Source of the DNA: Flammeovirgaceae bacterium UBA6059
GTDB taxonomy: Bacteria; Bacteroidota; Bacteroidia; Cytophagales; Cyclobacteriaceae
Length of the DNA stretch: 64,000 bases
Direction of reading: 5' to 3'
Assembly (NCBI GenBank): GCA_002435755.1
Contig: DIYH01000030.1
Location: 277,672 to 341,671 of the forward strand
A program made the position numbers and the translations under genes. A model generated the notes under the pieces. The model made no database searches. It had not been told where the DNA came from and was given only the letters and a program-made list of their open reading frames with translations. The number at the start of each line of letters is the position of its first letter. Within the stretch, counting starts at the first letter, position 1. Positions 33,288 through 42,804 of this stretch are shown here, in pieces.

Positions 33288-34235
33288 CTAATTACTAGTT
33301 CTATACTGCTGTGCTGAAATACCTAAGGTTCTCGTGAACAGGCGGTGAAAGGAGTTGGGCTCCTCATAGCCGATCGAGCGGGCGATTTCTATGATGGATT
33401 TCCGTGAATGACTAAGTGCATGTTTGGCTGCATCAAGTCGGATCTGCATCTGGTATTGCCGAGGTGATTGTCCAAAGACCTGCTTAAAACACCTCAGGAA
33501 ATGGAATTTGGACATACAAGCCGCTTTGGCTAGTGCTTCGGAACTTGTGGTTTCATTCCAATGCGTATGAAGGTAGTCAATGGCAAGACCCAGGCGAGTA
33601 TGGATTTCTACTTTCGTGCTCCTCTTAAGGCTTTCAAATTGGTTGAGTCCTTTAAGATCAAGTTCATTGATAGAAAATAACTCAATCAATAGTCCTAGTA
33701 ACAGTTCGTTCTCTTTCTCGCTATAGTAGGGTGACTTTTGGTCGAGCTGTCCAAGCTGGTGAATGGCAGTAATGTACTGTCTGACTTTTTGGAATGTCCA
33801 GTAGGTGCGATCACTGAAATTTAGGTGCCCTGCTGACAACTCACTATATTCTAGTTGATCTTCTGTGGATTGAAGGGCGAGTGAATATGCCTGCTTGACC
33901 AGGTCCTCTCCAAAGTGAATGTTGAAGGTAGTCGTATTTTGCTTTTCCGGTAGGATCAGATCATAGAGTGCTCCATGATTGCTCAGACAAAAAACATTGT
34001 TGTTGATCGTACTTGTCCTTCCAGCTCGGGTCACCCAACCTTCTCCGGTTAGATTGGTAAACAGGCTTAAAGGGCCTTGAATATCTTTCCGTTCACAGCC
34101 CCAGGATGAGGTGTTCATGATGACGTTAGGCCAACCTGGATGCTGCATAGTTCCTTTGACTGTCTCCAGATTTTGGAAGTTACTTTTGGATTGTCGCTGT
34201 ATCCAACTCAGGTCTGGAAATTCATGGAGAAGCAT
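33288..34235 (-). CDS. AraC family transcriptional regulator
   Basis: 315 residues. The C-terminal ~100 residues are a clear double helix-turn-helix: SEALAKAACMSKFHFLRCFKQVFGQSPRQYQ and IIEIARSIGYEEPNSFHRLFTRTLGISAQQYR. The N-terminal ~200 residues are a cupin-like sensing domain without a recognised ligand motif. It is transcribed alone; its target may be one of the neighbouring operons. A TTCCGGTAGG word lies inside the gene at 33945-33954. Confidence 0.9.
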   Translation of the reverse strand: MLLHEFPDLSWIQRQSKSNFQNLETVKGTMQHPGWPNVIMNTSSWGCERKDIQGPLSLFTNLTGEGWVTRAGRTSTINNNVFCLSNHGALYDLILPEKQNTTTFNIHFGEDLVKQAYSLALQSTEDQLEYSELSAGHLNFSDRTYWTFQKVRQYITAIHQLGQLDQKSPYYSEKENELLLGLLIELFSINELDLKGLNQFESLKRSTKVEIHTRLGLAIDYLHTHWNETTSSEALAKAACMSKFHFLRCFKQVFGQSPRQYQMQIRLDAAKHALSHSRKSIIEIARSIGYEEPNSFHRLFTRTLGISAQQYRTSN

Positions 34236-34501
34236 GACTCAATTTACGGTATTCCTCGCTTTTTTGTTAGTCATGTGATTTGGTTGAGTTTATGATTTAG
34301 ATTTTTGGAAATATAGAGTATCTGTTTGACTATCAACAGGTACCTTGCTTCCATATCTGAATAGCCATAATGCTAGGTATATCACTTTCGAATGATGCTG
34401 AGAGTGACCTGTGATCTACTAGGCTTGAAGCGTGCTACTCAACAAGGGCAACAGCAGAAATGCGCTATCGCAAATTGTTTTCACAAATGACAAGTTAGAG
34501 A

Positions 34502-35020
34502 TTACTCTTGGATGGCCTGCTCGATGGCGTTTCTAAACTCCTGAATGCCTTCCTCGTTCAATAACGGTATACATTTCGAGTAAACTACTTCGTCGTTTTT
34601 GTCAACAATCATGGTTGTTGGGAAACACCTTGGATTAAAAGTAGGGTGGTCTGTGAAACGATCTATGATAGCAACATTGCCTATGATATCCCATTGAATA
34701 GGGTGATCAACCAAGAAACGCTCTAAATCCTCACCACTCGCTCCTGTTATTGATAAGAACGTAACCTCCTCACTCATATATTCGTCTCGCAACTGGTTGA
34801 GATAATCTAGCTCTTGTACGCATCCTTTACATCCGATATACCAAAAATTGAATACCCGAATCTTGTCATCACCTTCAGTGAGATAATGCCTTTCACCATT
34901 TAAAAGAGGGATAAACTCAAGGTCATATGCATCACCTTTTTGGAAAGTTTGAGCTGATAAATGGGCACTTAAAAGGATTAGGGTTGCTATCAGCGATAGC
35001 TTGGTTAGTTTGATCGTCAT
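34502..35020 (-). CDS. TlpA-like thioredoxin-fold protein, exported
   Basis: 172 residues from MTIKLTKLSL. Signal peptide ends near LSAQT. Thioredoxin fold with redox pair Cys64-Lys-Gly-Cys67 in FWYIGCKGCVQEL and the cis-proline strand CFPTTMIVD. Periplasmic thiol-disulfide reductase or oxidase, probably like TlpA/ResA. Earlier in-frame starts at 35026 (ATG) and 35041 (GTG) are possible. Ends about 75 bases after the outer-membrane protein gene region on the same strand, possibly cotranscribed. Confidence 0.85.
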   Translation of the reverse strand: MTIKLTKLSLIATLILLSAHLSAQTFQKGDAYDLEFIPLLNGERHYLTEGDDKIRVFNFWYIGCKGCVQELDYLNQLRDEYMSEEVTFLSITGASGEDLERFLVDHPIQWDIIGNVAIIDRFTDHPTFNPRCFPTTMIVDKNDEVVYSKCIPLLNEEGIQEFRNAIEQAIQE

Positions 35021-35115
35021 GGCCATAACGTCTATTTGCACTGGTCAACGAAAATATTGGAAAATTGGTATGTAATGAAATATGCTGGAGGCCTAACCAA
35101 AAGTGATTTGCCCGG

Positions 35116-35880
35116 TTACTTGAATTCTAAGGCCACCTTAAACACTATGCGATTGAGCCACACATCAAAATTGTGAGTGATGGGTGTGGCCCCCCACGGT
35201 GAAAAATCAACACTGGTTCCTTTGGTGTGCATCAGGAGGCTGGAGAGAGACAAAATCGGTTTGAACTTGCCTTTCGTAGCAATGTGAAATCCAACTCCCG
35301 GCTGAAAATACAGGCCGCCTGAATGACCTTCACTCAAGTCCGTGTCATTAGCAAATGCATAACCCAACTTGGTGTCGGCAAACAACCTCCAGTTACTATC
35401 ATTTATGTAGTAGCGACCATAGCCATAGACAGGATTATAGTTGAACGTAGACCAGCTATTACCGATCGTAAGATCGTGTATGTCGGCAGCTACTCCAAAG
35501 CCGAGGGCAATTCTTTCAGTCAGGCGATATCCCGCCATAGCGTCGAACTGTGCAGAGGCATCCAGGCTGCTTCCACCAGCAGCTATAGATACAAAACCGA
35601 AATAACCAGAGCGGTAATGAAATTTACCCCTCCGCTTCATCAAGTGATCGCCAGAGTTGACCATTTTTTTGATCATGTGCAGTTGGACACTGATCGTATC
35701 TCCTGTAGTCAGCCGGATCTGCATGGTGTTTTGATCGGCGGATACTATAGTGCCCTGAAAGAGTGAACCATCTGCATAGTCGATGATGACCTGACCATAA
35801 GGTGTACTATCCTGGGCAGAAACATTAGAACACCATAAGATCAACGATCCTGCTAAAACAACAAGTAGGCCGGTGCGCAA
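35116..35880 (-). CDS. Outer-membrane beta-barrel protein
   Basis: 254 residues. Signal peptide about 1-22 (ends VSAQ). Residues about 28-75 form a small soluble segment (GSLFQGTIVSADQNTMQIRL), then alternating strands typical of an eight-stranded-type barrel end in VALEFK with a terminal aromatic. It begins with TTG two bases after the stop of the LVIVD lipoprotein gene, so the two are cotranscribed and translationally linked. A broken copy of its last third is at 12321-12539. Confidence 0.78.
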   Translation of the reverse strand: MRTGLLVVLAGSLILWCSNVSAQDSTPYGQVIIDYADGSLFQGTIVSADQNTMQIRLTTGDTISVQLHMIKKMVNSGDHLMKRRGKFHYRSGYFGFVSIAAGGSSLDASAQFDAMAGYRLTERIALGFGVAADIHDLTIGNSWSTFNYNPVYGYGRYYINDSNWRLFADTKLGYAFANDTDLSEGHSGGLYFQPGVGFHIATKGKFKPILSLSSLLMHTKGTSVDFSPWGATPITHNFDVWLNRIVFKVALEFK

Positions 35881-35882
35881 GA

Positions 35883-37151
35883 CTAGAATGCCACGTTGCT
35901 GATAAGGAAGAACTCTTCGGCCTCTCCAATACGGTATTGGCTAAATCCATTCGGACCTGCAATGAGGATGACATCCGTTATTCTTGGGTGAGGAATAATG
36001 TCGTAAGCTTCCACAGATGCGTCTCGCTCGATAAGACGTAAGTTGGTCCTATTGGAGGCGTCAAATATTGCCAGACCATTGGCTCCTTCACCAACGTACA
36101 GTCGGTCACCTATCAGACTCATACCATATGGGCTGGCCATTTCAAAACTTTGGAGCTCGCTAACGCCGCTCCAGTTATTGTTATCAATATCTAGCACAAG
36201 AAGCTCGTTTGTATCACCGGGACATGCACTAAAGTCTCCTGATCGTAATGTAACATAGGCGGTGTTAACACTAACCGGTAGCACAGGATCGCAAGAAGTC
36301 TCATGCCAGTAGCTGCCTTCTCTGATCGGAGAGACAGGATCGGTGATATCGTATACCTCCATAGAATTACGCGTACCTATGAAAAGCTTGTTTTCCATCG
36401 GGTATATGGTTTCCATATCCCAACCAATACCCTGCTTGGCCAGCAATTCGAAAGATCCCAGGCCTGAGAATATAGATACTTCGCTCCTGCTGATCACATA
36501 TACAAAATTTTCATGTGAGGCAATTCTGTTGACCGTGCCATTCCCACCCGAGCTGTTGCCAGCGAACGAGGTAGGCACTGCCGAAGGTGGTATCAACTGG
36601 TTGGTAAAATCAAAAAAGAATGTTTCTCCACCTTCACCTAACCATTGTAACTCCGGATCATTAACGTCATACTCCTCTGTGACCTGTTCATAGTTGAAGC
36701 CGATGATCGCCTCACCCTGGTCGTTATATCTGGGCTGGGAAAATACATCGTTAACCCTATTGATGATTTGTGGTTGCTGTACATTGGTCAGGTCGATCTT
36801 TACCATATCGTAGACACTCTCAGCATACAGATCGTTACCGTCAAGGAAGAATTCCCTGTTACCAAAGATTTGAATGAACCCAAGATTAGTTGGTTGCTCT
36901 GGATTGGCATTGTCAAAAACATGGATGCCCTCACCTTCCTCTCCAATGAGAAGGTAACGATCACCAATAAAGATCTTTCCCGGATCATTGATCTGTCTTG
37001 CAGAAGTATAGAGAGGTTGATTTCTCATGGCTTCCAGGTCACCATAAGTGGCTGTTGCCTTTTGGTAGGTGACAGTGGTCTTTCCAAAATCTTCTGTACA
37101 ACTGACAAAAGCAATAAGACCTAGTAAAAACAAAAAATGGTGAGTCTTCAT
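35883..37151 (-). CDS. LVIVD-repeat lipoprotein
   Basis: 422 residues. The signal peptide ends in IAFVSC (lipobox). LVIVD-type propeller repeats recur: GIHVFDNANPEQP, MVKIDLTNVQQP, SMEVYDITDPVSP, GLAIFDASNRTNL. Likely displayed on the cell surface; function unknown in the family. First gene of a two-gene operon with an outer-membrane barrel that follows after two bases, suggesting they form a surface pair. Confidence 0.88.
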   Translation of the reverse strand: MKTHHFLFLLGLIAFVSCTEDFGKTTVTYQKATATYGDLEAMRNQPLYTSARQINDPGKIFIGDRYLLIGEEGEGIHVFDNANPEQPTNLGFIQIFGNREFFLDGNDLYAESVYDMVKIDLTNVQQPQIINRVNDVFSQPRYNDQGEAIIGFNYEQVTEEYDVNDPELQWLGEGGETFFFDFTNQLIPPSAVPTSFAGNSSGGNGTVNRIASHENFVYVISRSEVSIFSGLGSFELLAKQGIGWDMETIYPMENKLFIGTRNSMEVYDITDPVSPIREGSYWHETSCDPVLPVSVNTAYVTLRSGDFSACPGDTNELLVLDIDNNNWSGVSELQSFEMASPYGMSLIGDRLYVGEGANGLAIFDASNRTNLRLIERDASVEAYDIIPHPRITDVILIAGPNGFSQYRIGEAEEFFLISNVAF

Positions 37152-37371
37152 AGTGCGCTATGTTTAGATGGTAACAAAACAACCAATGCTTACATAAAGA
37201 TATTGCGTTTCAAGGATTATTTCTGAGTTAACAATCGGATATAGTCATGGCCATAGGTTAAAGAGCACTCCTACCAGCAAATGGTTGGTTCGGATCTAAA
37301 CTTTTTTATGTAGTGCTAAGTAGCCTTGTGCTTGGCTTCTAAAAAACCGCTGTTGCTTATCCTGTTCGCTT

Positions 37372-38064
37372 TCATTCAAAAATCGCTACAGCTCGTACAG
37401 GGGAGCCTGTCCCACCCCTGATTTTTAACGGGAGCCCAATAAATCTAAAAGGTCCCATCCCAATAAGCAGATGTAGGTTGATCAGGTTTTCATAATGTGT
37501 AAAGCCTAGTTCTCCACAGACCTGGTGTACCTGCTTGTTACTCACATTTCTGACACCTGGGGCCATGCTCTCCACCCCAAAAGCGGATATCTCTTGTTGG
37601 CCCAACCATCTCGCAGCTTCGACGCTGAGCCCAGGGTTTTGAGGCCATTGGTGAGTATCAAAGTGTTTGCGATAATGGTCCGTATAGAGGAGCACGGTAT
37701 CACCTGCTTGTATTTCCCTACCGGAATCATCTAGTGCTGTCTGCAGGTCAGTTATCTCTATGAGTTGGTTGAGACCTTTTTCCGATAGGTCGAGACAGAT
37801 GCCCCTCGTGTAAAACATGGTCAGAGGCATGGTATCAATGCTTTGACTTCCGTAGGCCATGCCCATATGAGAGAGGGCATCAACATGACTTCCAGTGTGT
37901 TCGCTCATTTGTATCAAATTCACACTTGGAGTACCTTCCTCCGTACTCGTAGCTTCGCCCGCCCATTGCTCATGAGTAGCATGTACATCGATTTTTACCT
38001 GGGGTTGGGTATGGTGCATGGGCATGCCGGCATATATCTCTGGACTGAGATCGATGATTTTCAT
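37372..38064 (-). CDS. Cyclase/kynurenine-formamidase family metal hydrolase
   Basis: 230 residues. Carries the family's metal motif His-x-x-x-His-x-Asp-x-x-x-His as His56, His60, Asp62 and His66 (SEHTGSHVDALSH), and ends with GSPVRAVAIFE typical of these enzymes. Members hydrolyse N-formylkynurenine, isatin or other cyclic amides. No tryptophan-catabolism genes nearby, so substrate is open. A TTCCGGTAGG word is embedded in the gene, 37717-37726. Confidence 0.88.
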   Translation of the reverse strand: MKIIDLSPEIYAGMPMHHTQPQVKIDVHATHEQWAGEATSTEEGTPSVNLIQMSEHTGSHVDALSHMGMAYGSQSIDTMPLTMFYTRGICLDLSEKGLNQLIEITDLQTALDDSGREIQAGDTVLLYTDHYRKHFDTHQWPQNPGLSVEAARWLGQQEISAFGVESMAPGVRNVSNKQVHQVCGELGFTHYENLINLHLLIGMGPFRFIGLPLKIRGGTGSPVRAVAIFE

Positions 38065-38204
38065 GATACTAAGATCTAGATAGAAACCAAGTATTCAAAT
38101 CAACAGTTATAAAACAGTATGCAAAGCACTGATCATTCCTTTTTGTTAGGGAAGATCTATCATTCAGTTGTTTGTCATTAGCTGTTAACCTTAAACTAAG
38201 CATC

Positions 38205-38843
38205 ATGAAAATACTTCTTCACACCATTGTGCTATGCATCTTCCTCAGCCTGCTAGCCAATAAGACATTAGCACAAGGCTATGCTGCAGATATCTCGCTT
38301 GGTATGGGTAATGTCACAGGCGTAGACCATGGTCGTGGTAAAATACAACTGGGGATCATGTGTCTAAGAAGTATGATGCATGATCGCGTACATGCAGGCA
38401 TTGAAATCACGATTGGTGGTAACTTCATTCCTGGTGATGAGGCTGCCGATGATGTGACTGGGGTAGAGACCATCGGAGCGGCCAATGCCAACTGGACTGG
38501 TGTTCAGTTTAGGGGACGTTATTTCTTAACTGATGGCATCTTTAAATCTCAGTTAGGTACGTTCAGACCTTACCTGGGGATGAGTGTTGGCGGCAACAAT
38601 TATTGGTTCAATGTCAATACAATTGAGGCCGATATGGTGAATCGCTGGAACCTGGCCGTTACACCCGAAGTAGGCGTGGATATCAATAAATTTAAAGTGG
38701 CACTGAGGTACCTTATCGGGGGTGAGACACCAGCCTTTAGCGGTACAAGACCCCCATCTTTTGGAGGCAATGAAGTGGTGCTAGTCAGCGACCAAATCAA
38801 TGTGATCATGGTGACCATTGGTTATACTTTTAACTTCAATTAG
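38205..38843 (+). CDS. Outer-membrane beta-barrel protein, OMP_b-brl-like
   Basis: 212 residues from MKILLHTIVL; signal peptide ends at TLAQG. The mature chain is Gly- and aromatic-rich with alternating strands (GKIQLGIM, HAGIEITIGGNF, VMVTIGYTFNFN), ending in Phe-Asn as expected for a small barrel. Function unknown. It lies just before a PadR/permease operon but is separated from it by an operator-like palindrome. Confidence 0.7.
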   Translation: MKILLHTIVLCIFLSLLANKTLAQGYAADISLGMGNVTGVDHGRGKIQLGIMCLRSMMHDRVHAGIEITIGGNFIPGDEAADDVTGVETIGAANANWTGVQFRGRYFLTDGIFKSQLGTFRPYLGMSVGGNNYWFNVNTIEADMVNRWNLAVTPEVGVDINKFKVALRYLIGGETPAFSGTRPPSFGGNEVVLVSDQINVIMVTIGYTFNFN

Positions 38844-38878
38844 TCCGCTCAGCTCCTAAATCGAGCTTTTAACTTATT

Positions 38879-38932
38879 ATTTCTTGTACAAATGCACAAC
38901 TAACTAATATCTTGTGCGTTTGTACAAGAAAT
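38879..38932 (+). promoter_or_regulatory. 21-base inverted repeat before PadR, probable operator
   Basis: Arms 38879-38899 and 38912-38932 match at 20 of 21 positions; the core is TTCTTGTACAAA with TTTGTACAAGAA and the spacer is 12 bases. It ends 9 bases before the PadR ATG. Length, symmetry and place make it the best operator candidate in the window. Confidence 0.7.
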
Positions 38933-38941
38933 ATTTTCGAT

Positions 38942-39277
38942 ATGAAAGGAGAACATATAGGGGAACTGGAAGAGCTTGTACTCTTGACCATTGGGTCGAT
39001 TTATCAGGAAGCTTATGCGCTAGCTATCCTTGAGGAGATCAAAGGCCAGACCAATCGAAGCATGGATGTAACTGCTGTGCACTCAGTACTCAGAAGGTTG
39101 GAAAAGAAAGGCTTTGTGACATCAGAAATGGGAGGTGCCACACAGGACAGGGGTGGTCGCCGCAAGCGCTTCTTTTCCTTAACGCAGACAGGCCGTAAGG
39201 TGCTTGATGATACGATGGAGCTGCGACTCAACCTGTACAACAAACTGCCGAGACTTACTTTTAGCGCATTATCATGA
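38942..39277 (+). CDS. PadR family transcriptional regulator
   Basis: 111 residues from the ATG after the palindrome: GELEELVLLTIGSIYQEAYA, MDVTAVHSVLRRLEKKGFV and wing GGRRKRFFSLT. A longer in-frame start at 38912 would lie inside the palindrome and was not chosen. Its stop overlaps the permease ATG by four bases. Likely repressor of its own operon. Confidence 0.92.
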   Translation: MKGEHIGELEELVLLTIGSIYQEAYALAILEEIKGQTNRSMDVTAVHSVLRRLEKKGFVTSEMGGATQDRGGRRKRFFSLTQTGRKVLDDTMELRLNLYNKLPRLTFSALS

Positions 39278-41961
39278 ACCACGTTCCCCCTGGTTGGGCG
39301 GACCGATTTTTAGAATGGTATTGCAGTCCTGACTTGCTGGAAGACCTGCAAGGTGACCTCTATGAGGTCTACTATTCGAATGTTGATCTGGGCAATCCAT
39401 TAAGGGCAAAGTGGCTTTTCATTTGGCTCGTCTTACGCTCATTGCGACCCTCTGTAATCCGAAGAAAACAACTGCACAAAAACTCAATATTGACTATGAC
39501 ACGCAACAATTTCAAAATAGCTCTTAGGGTACTCTGGTCTGACCGTACCAATACAGCGATCAATCTACTTGGACTTACCATAGGTATGGCCTGCTTTTTA
39601 TTACTTGGCCTTTACGCTAAGCAAGAGCTCAGCTATGACCAATTCCACGCCAAAAAGGACCGCACCTTTCGAATGTGGCTCAAGGAGGACTATGGGGAAG
39701 GTCAGATCTTCTTCAATTCTATTACTCCCTTGCGCTTTGAGGCCTTGATGGAGGACAACTTTCCCGAAGTAGAGCGTGCAGTGCATTATATCGAGGAAAA
39801 TCATCTTGTGGGTGAGAATGACAGAAGAATTGATGAGAAAGTTGCTATCATCAGTCCTGACTTTTTTGAGGTATTTGACTTTCCATTCGGGTTGGGCTCG
39901 GCTAATCAACCCTTTTATAATCGCAATAGTGTAATTCTGTCAGAACGATATGCACAGAAGTACTTTGGTGATGAGGCACCCATTGGTCAATCGTTGCAGA
40001 TCGATTTGTATGGACAATCGAGAGCCTTCGAGGTATCCGGTGTTTTTGAGGATATACCTAAGGGATCAAGCATACAGTTCGATATAGCTATATCTACGGA
40101 GAATGGTGATGAATTATATGGAGAACGAATGTATCAGGCCTGGTTTACTGTTATTCCGGAGACCTATGTACTGCTTAAAGATCAGGGTTCTATCGAGGAG
40201 GTTAAAGACAAAATGCAGGACGTTGTACTCAGTCAGATGGGTGATGCTAGCTATGGTGACGACCCAATGGAGCGAGACCAGTACAATATCGGAATGCAGC
40301 CTCTTACTGACATCCATCTCAATCCTAATATTCCGCTAGGTTATGCACCAGTGAGCAATCCTCAGTACGTGTTCATTTTAGGTGCTATCGGACTACTTGT
40401 TTTGGTGATTGCATGTATCAACTATACCACCCTGGCTACTGGTCAATCTCTCAGACGAGCTAAGGAGGTCAGCGTTCGGAAGGTAATGGGAGCGAGTCGT
40501 AGCATACTTATTTATCAGTACTTGACGGAAAGCTCCGTGCTTGCCATGCTTGCCATGTTTATCGCTACCGCAATCACGCTAACCATTATACCAGCATTTA
40601 ACGCATTGACAGGGTCTGAACTGATATATGTTTTTGAATGGGGTCATCTTGCAGTAGTAGTTGGCCTGGTTATATTCATTGGGATATTGGCAGGAGCCTA
40701 TCCAGCATTGGTGATTTCAGGATTTAACGTGATCAGTGTCCTGAAAGGGAGTAAGCAAGCGCCTGGAGGGCTCAACGTCCGTAGAGCCTTGGTCATACTA
40801 CAGTTTATGATCACTATTTTTCTGATAAGCACAGCCCTGCTCATGGGCGATCAGATTTCCTACCTTATGACAAAAGACCTAGGGTATAGCTACAAGACGG
40901 TCGTAACCGCTCGATTACCACATGATCCTGAAGCTAATCGGCTTTCAACGCTCATTCCGTCGGGCATGCAGAATGGAGAGCTAATTAGAGCAAAACTGGA
41001 AGCTTACCCGGAGATTACTGACATTACCATGGCTACTCATCTTTTTGGTAGCAATGGCTGGGTGAATTTAGCCTATAGGGATCCGAAGGATGTTTTTAGA
41101 AGGTTTAGAATACTGGCCGTAGATGCCAGGTTTGTTGATGCTTTTGATATTCCGGTAGTCGAAGGACGAGGCTTTGAGCCAGGCAATGGCTTGGATGAGC
41201 GCCAGTCGATCATGCTCAACGAAACAGCGGCACGTTATTTTGGTTTTGAGGACCCTATCGGGAAAAAGCTACCAGGAAATGATTTCGGGGAGCACATCAT
41301 TATCGGGGTAGTCAAAGACTTTCACTATTCATCATTGCATAGCGAGATTGAGCCGTTAATAATTGCACAAAATATAATTCCGATAACGCAGGGTATCTCC
41401 GACTCAGACTTCAGCGACTCTGTAGCACCTAAGTTGATATTTACCTATACCGGTGCTCAACTCTCAGAAGCTGTGGATATCCTGGAGCGAGAATGGACGG
41501 CCACTTTTCCTAATGAAGAGCTCAGTTTTGAATTTATGGATCAGCGGATTAAAGCCCAGTATCAAGAAGAGGCCCGAATGAACCAGCTGATCTCAGTGGC
41601 TACCCTGCTATCGATAATCATTGCCAGCCTTGGACTCCTTGGACTGATCATGCTGGTGGTCACGAGCAAGCTGAAGGAGTTGAGTATTCGTAAGGTGATC
41701 GGAGCATCGCCTCTCACACTACTGATGGTATTAGCCAAAGACTTCATTATACAGATGTTTATTGCATTTGCATTGTCTGTACCGTTGACGCTGTGGTTTG
41801 CAAATAGCTGGCTGGAGAATTTTGCCTATCAGATATCTCTTGGTCCCGGGCTCTTTCTAGTGAGCGCAGTAGTGGCGATGGGTATTGCCTCTATTGTGAT
41901 TGGCTATCATGCATGGCGAGCCACACGGGTCAATCCGATTCAGTCATTAAGGATGGAGTAG
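39274..41961 (+). CDS. FtsX/MacB-type ABC transporter permease, prefix type
   Basis: 895 residues. Prefix domain about 1-75 (WADRFLEWYCSPDLLEDLQGDLYEVY), then two MacB-core/FtsX halves; FtsX signatures SLRRAKEVSVRKVMGASRS and KLKELSIRKVIGASPLTL; tail TRVNPIQSLRME. Coupled to the upstream PadR by ATGA overlap and closed by the terminator at 41975-41998. No ATPase adjacent. Substrate unknown. Confidence 0.9.
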   Translation: MNHVPPGWADRFLEWYCSPDLLEDLQGDLYEVYYSNVDLGNPLRAKWLFIWLVLRSLRPSVIRRKQLHKNSILTMTRNNFKIALRVLWSDRTNTAINLLGLTIGMACFLLLGLYAKQELSYDQFHAKKDRTFRMWLKEDYGEGQIFFNSITPLRFEALMEDNFPEVERAVHYIEENHLVGENDRRIDEKVAIISPDFFEVFDFPFGLGSANQPFYNRNSVILSERYAQKYFGDEAPIGQSLQIDLYGQSRAFEVSGVFEDIPKGSSIQFDIAISTENGDELYGERMYQAWFTVIPETYVLLKDQGSIEEVKDKMQDVVLSQMGDASYGDDPMERDQYNIGMQPLTDIHLNPNIPLGYAPVSNPQYVFILGAIGLLVLVIACINYTTLATGQSLRRAKEVSVRKVMGASRSILIYQYLTESSVLAMLAMFIATAITLTIIPAFNALTGSELIYVFEWGHLAVVVGLVIFIGILAGAYPALVISGFNVISVLKGSKQAPGGLNVRRALVILQFMITIFLISTALLMGDQISYLMTKDLGYSYKTVVTARLPHDPEANRLSTLIPSGMQNGELIRAKLEAYPEITDITMATHLFGSNGWVNLAYRDPKDVFRRFRILAVDARFVDAFDIPVVEGRGFEPGNGLDERQSIMLNETAARYFGFEDPIGKKLPGNDFGEHIIIGVVKDFHYSSLHSEIEPLIIAQNIIPITQGISDSDFSDSVAPKLIFTYTGAQLSEAVDILEREWTATFPNEELSFEFMDQRIKAQYQEEARMNQLISVATLLSIIIASLGLLGLIMLVVTSKLKELSIRKVIGASPLTLLMVLAKDFIIQMFIAFALSVPLTLWFANSWLENFAYQISLGPGLFLVSAVVAMGIASIVIGYHAWRATRVNPIQSLRME

Positions 41962-41974
41962 CTCTAAACGCAAA

Positions 41975-41998
41975 AAAGCCACTTTTGAGAGTGGCTTT
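41975..41998 (+). terminator. Bidirectional terminator between convergent genes
   Basis: Perfect nine-base stem AAAGCCACT with AGTGGCTTT and loop TTTGAG, preceded by an A-run and ending in TTT, so it can act on both strands. It closes the permease gene and probably also the small minus-strand gene at 42028. Confidence 0.8.
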
Positions 41999-42027
41999 GG
42001 AATTGGATATGTTTTTTGAATTAGGAG

Positions 42028-42216
42028 CTATACAATGGCTTCCTCAATCTGGCGAAGCTGTAGGGTCAGTCTTGTCAGTTCTTTCTCAACATCTTTAAGC
42101 TTATTGATAGCAGAATCATCATGATGCGTCGCGATGAGCTTTTTCATGTCTTCAAGGGCGTTAAGGCATTGGGTCTGGTGAAATACCACGTTCTCGATTT
42201 GTTCTTTAGTATCCAT
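42028..42216 (-). CDS. Small coiled-coil protein, unknown
   Basis: 62 residues, almost fully helical with heptad-like leucines and isoleucines (LKDVEKELTRLTLQLRQIEEAIV). No family recognised. It sits neatly between a terminator and the DinB gene and has normal codon use, so it is probably real, but it may also be a chance frame. Confidence 0.55.
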   Translation of the reverse strand: MDTKEQIENVVFHQTQCLNALEDMKKLIATHHDDSAINKLKDVEKELTRLTLQLRQIEEAIV

Positions 42217-42318
42217 TTCTACTGTGTTTAAATGTTGAAATGAAAACTAATGGCGAGAAGACCAAAGACCAATGGCCTTTCTTAGGGATAGGCTTGATAA
42301 AAATCAGTTTTCCGAGCC

Positions 42319-42804
42319 TTATTTTAACATGCTCACCAGCAACGCCATTTGTCCCTGATGGTAGATATCATGCTCTATGACACCATGGATCATGTAAGCA
42401 TAGCTATAACCATTGCCATCGTGTCCTTTCGAGCCCGGAACGATCGCATTGTAATCTTTAACTTCAGGAATAAGAGCTGCTAACTGTTGCTGCGTCTCTT
42501 TTAACTCTATTATCATAGCCTGCCAACTTTCATGATCATACAGGGTTGGCCCAGGCCAGTCCGTAGGTGTATTCATTTCTATGATGTATTCGGCATTGCC
42601 TTGAAGCCGCTTAATGATCAACCTCCGCCATGCAATGATATGGGCAAGGCGCTCCCCGGCAGTCTTGGTGTTTTTAGTCGGGCGATGGTTGACCTGGTCA
42701 ATGGTCATTCGATCAATAAGCTGCAGCAAAGACTCACCATACCACGGTTGGCTTTCAAATGAATTGTTGAAGTGAAGTAATGTTTCGTCAGGTTGCATAT
42801 GCAT
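42319..42804 (-). CDS. DinB/YfiT-like four-helix protein
   Basis: 161 residues. Pattern GERLAHIIAWRRLIIKRL in the second helix and HGVIEHDIYHQGQMALL near the end place three His in the DinB metal site (His-His-His). DinB-like proteins include thiol-S-transferases such as those using bacillithiol or mycothiol. Its ATG follows directly after the BCCT transporter gene, so it is the last gene of a two-gene operon. Confidence 0.85.
   Translation of the reverse strand: MHMQPDETLLHFNNSFESQPWYGESLLQLIDRMTIDQVNHRPTKNTKTAGERLAHIIAWRRLIIKRLQGNAEYIIEMNTPTDWPGPTLYDHESWQAMIIELKETQQQLAALIPEVKDYNAIVPGSKGHDGNGYSYAYMIHGVIEHDIYHQGQMALLVSMLK

Noticed and set aside
35323..35766. Plus-strand frame of 147 codons inside the outer-membrane protein gene
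   Set aside because: Antisense shadow; the minus strand has signal peptide and barrel strands.
36343..37124. Plus-strand frames of about 117 codons in the LVIVD lipoprotein gene
   Set aside because: Antisense shadows of a repeat protein with a clear lipobox.
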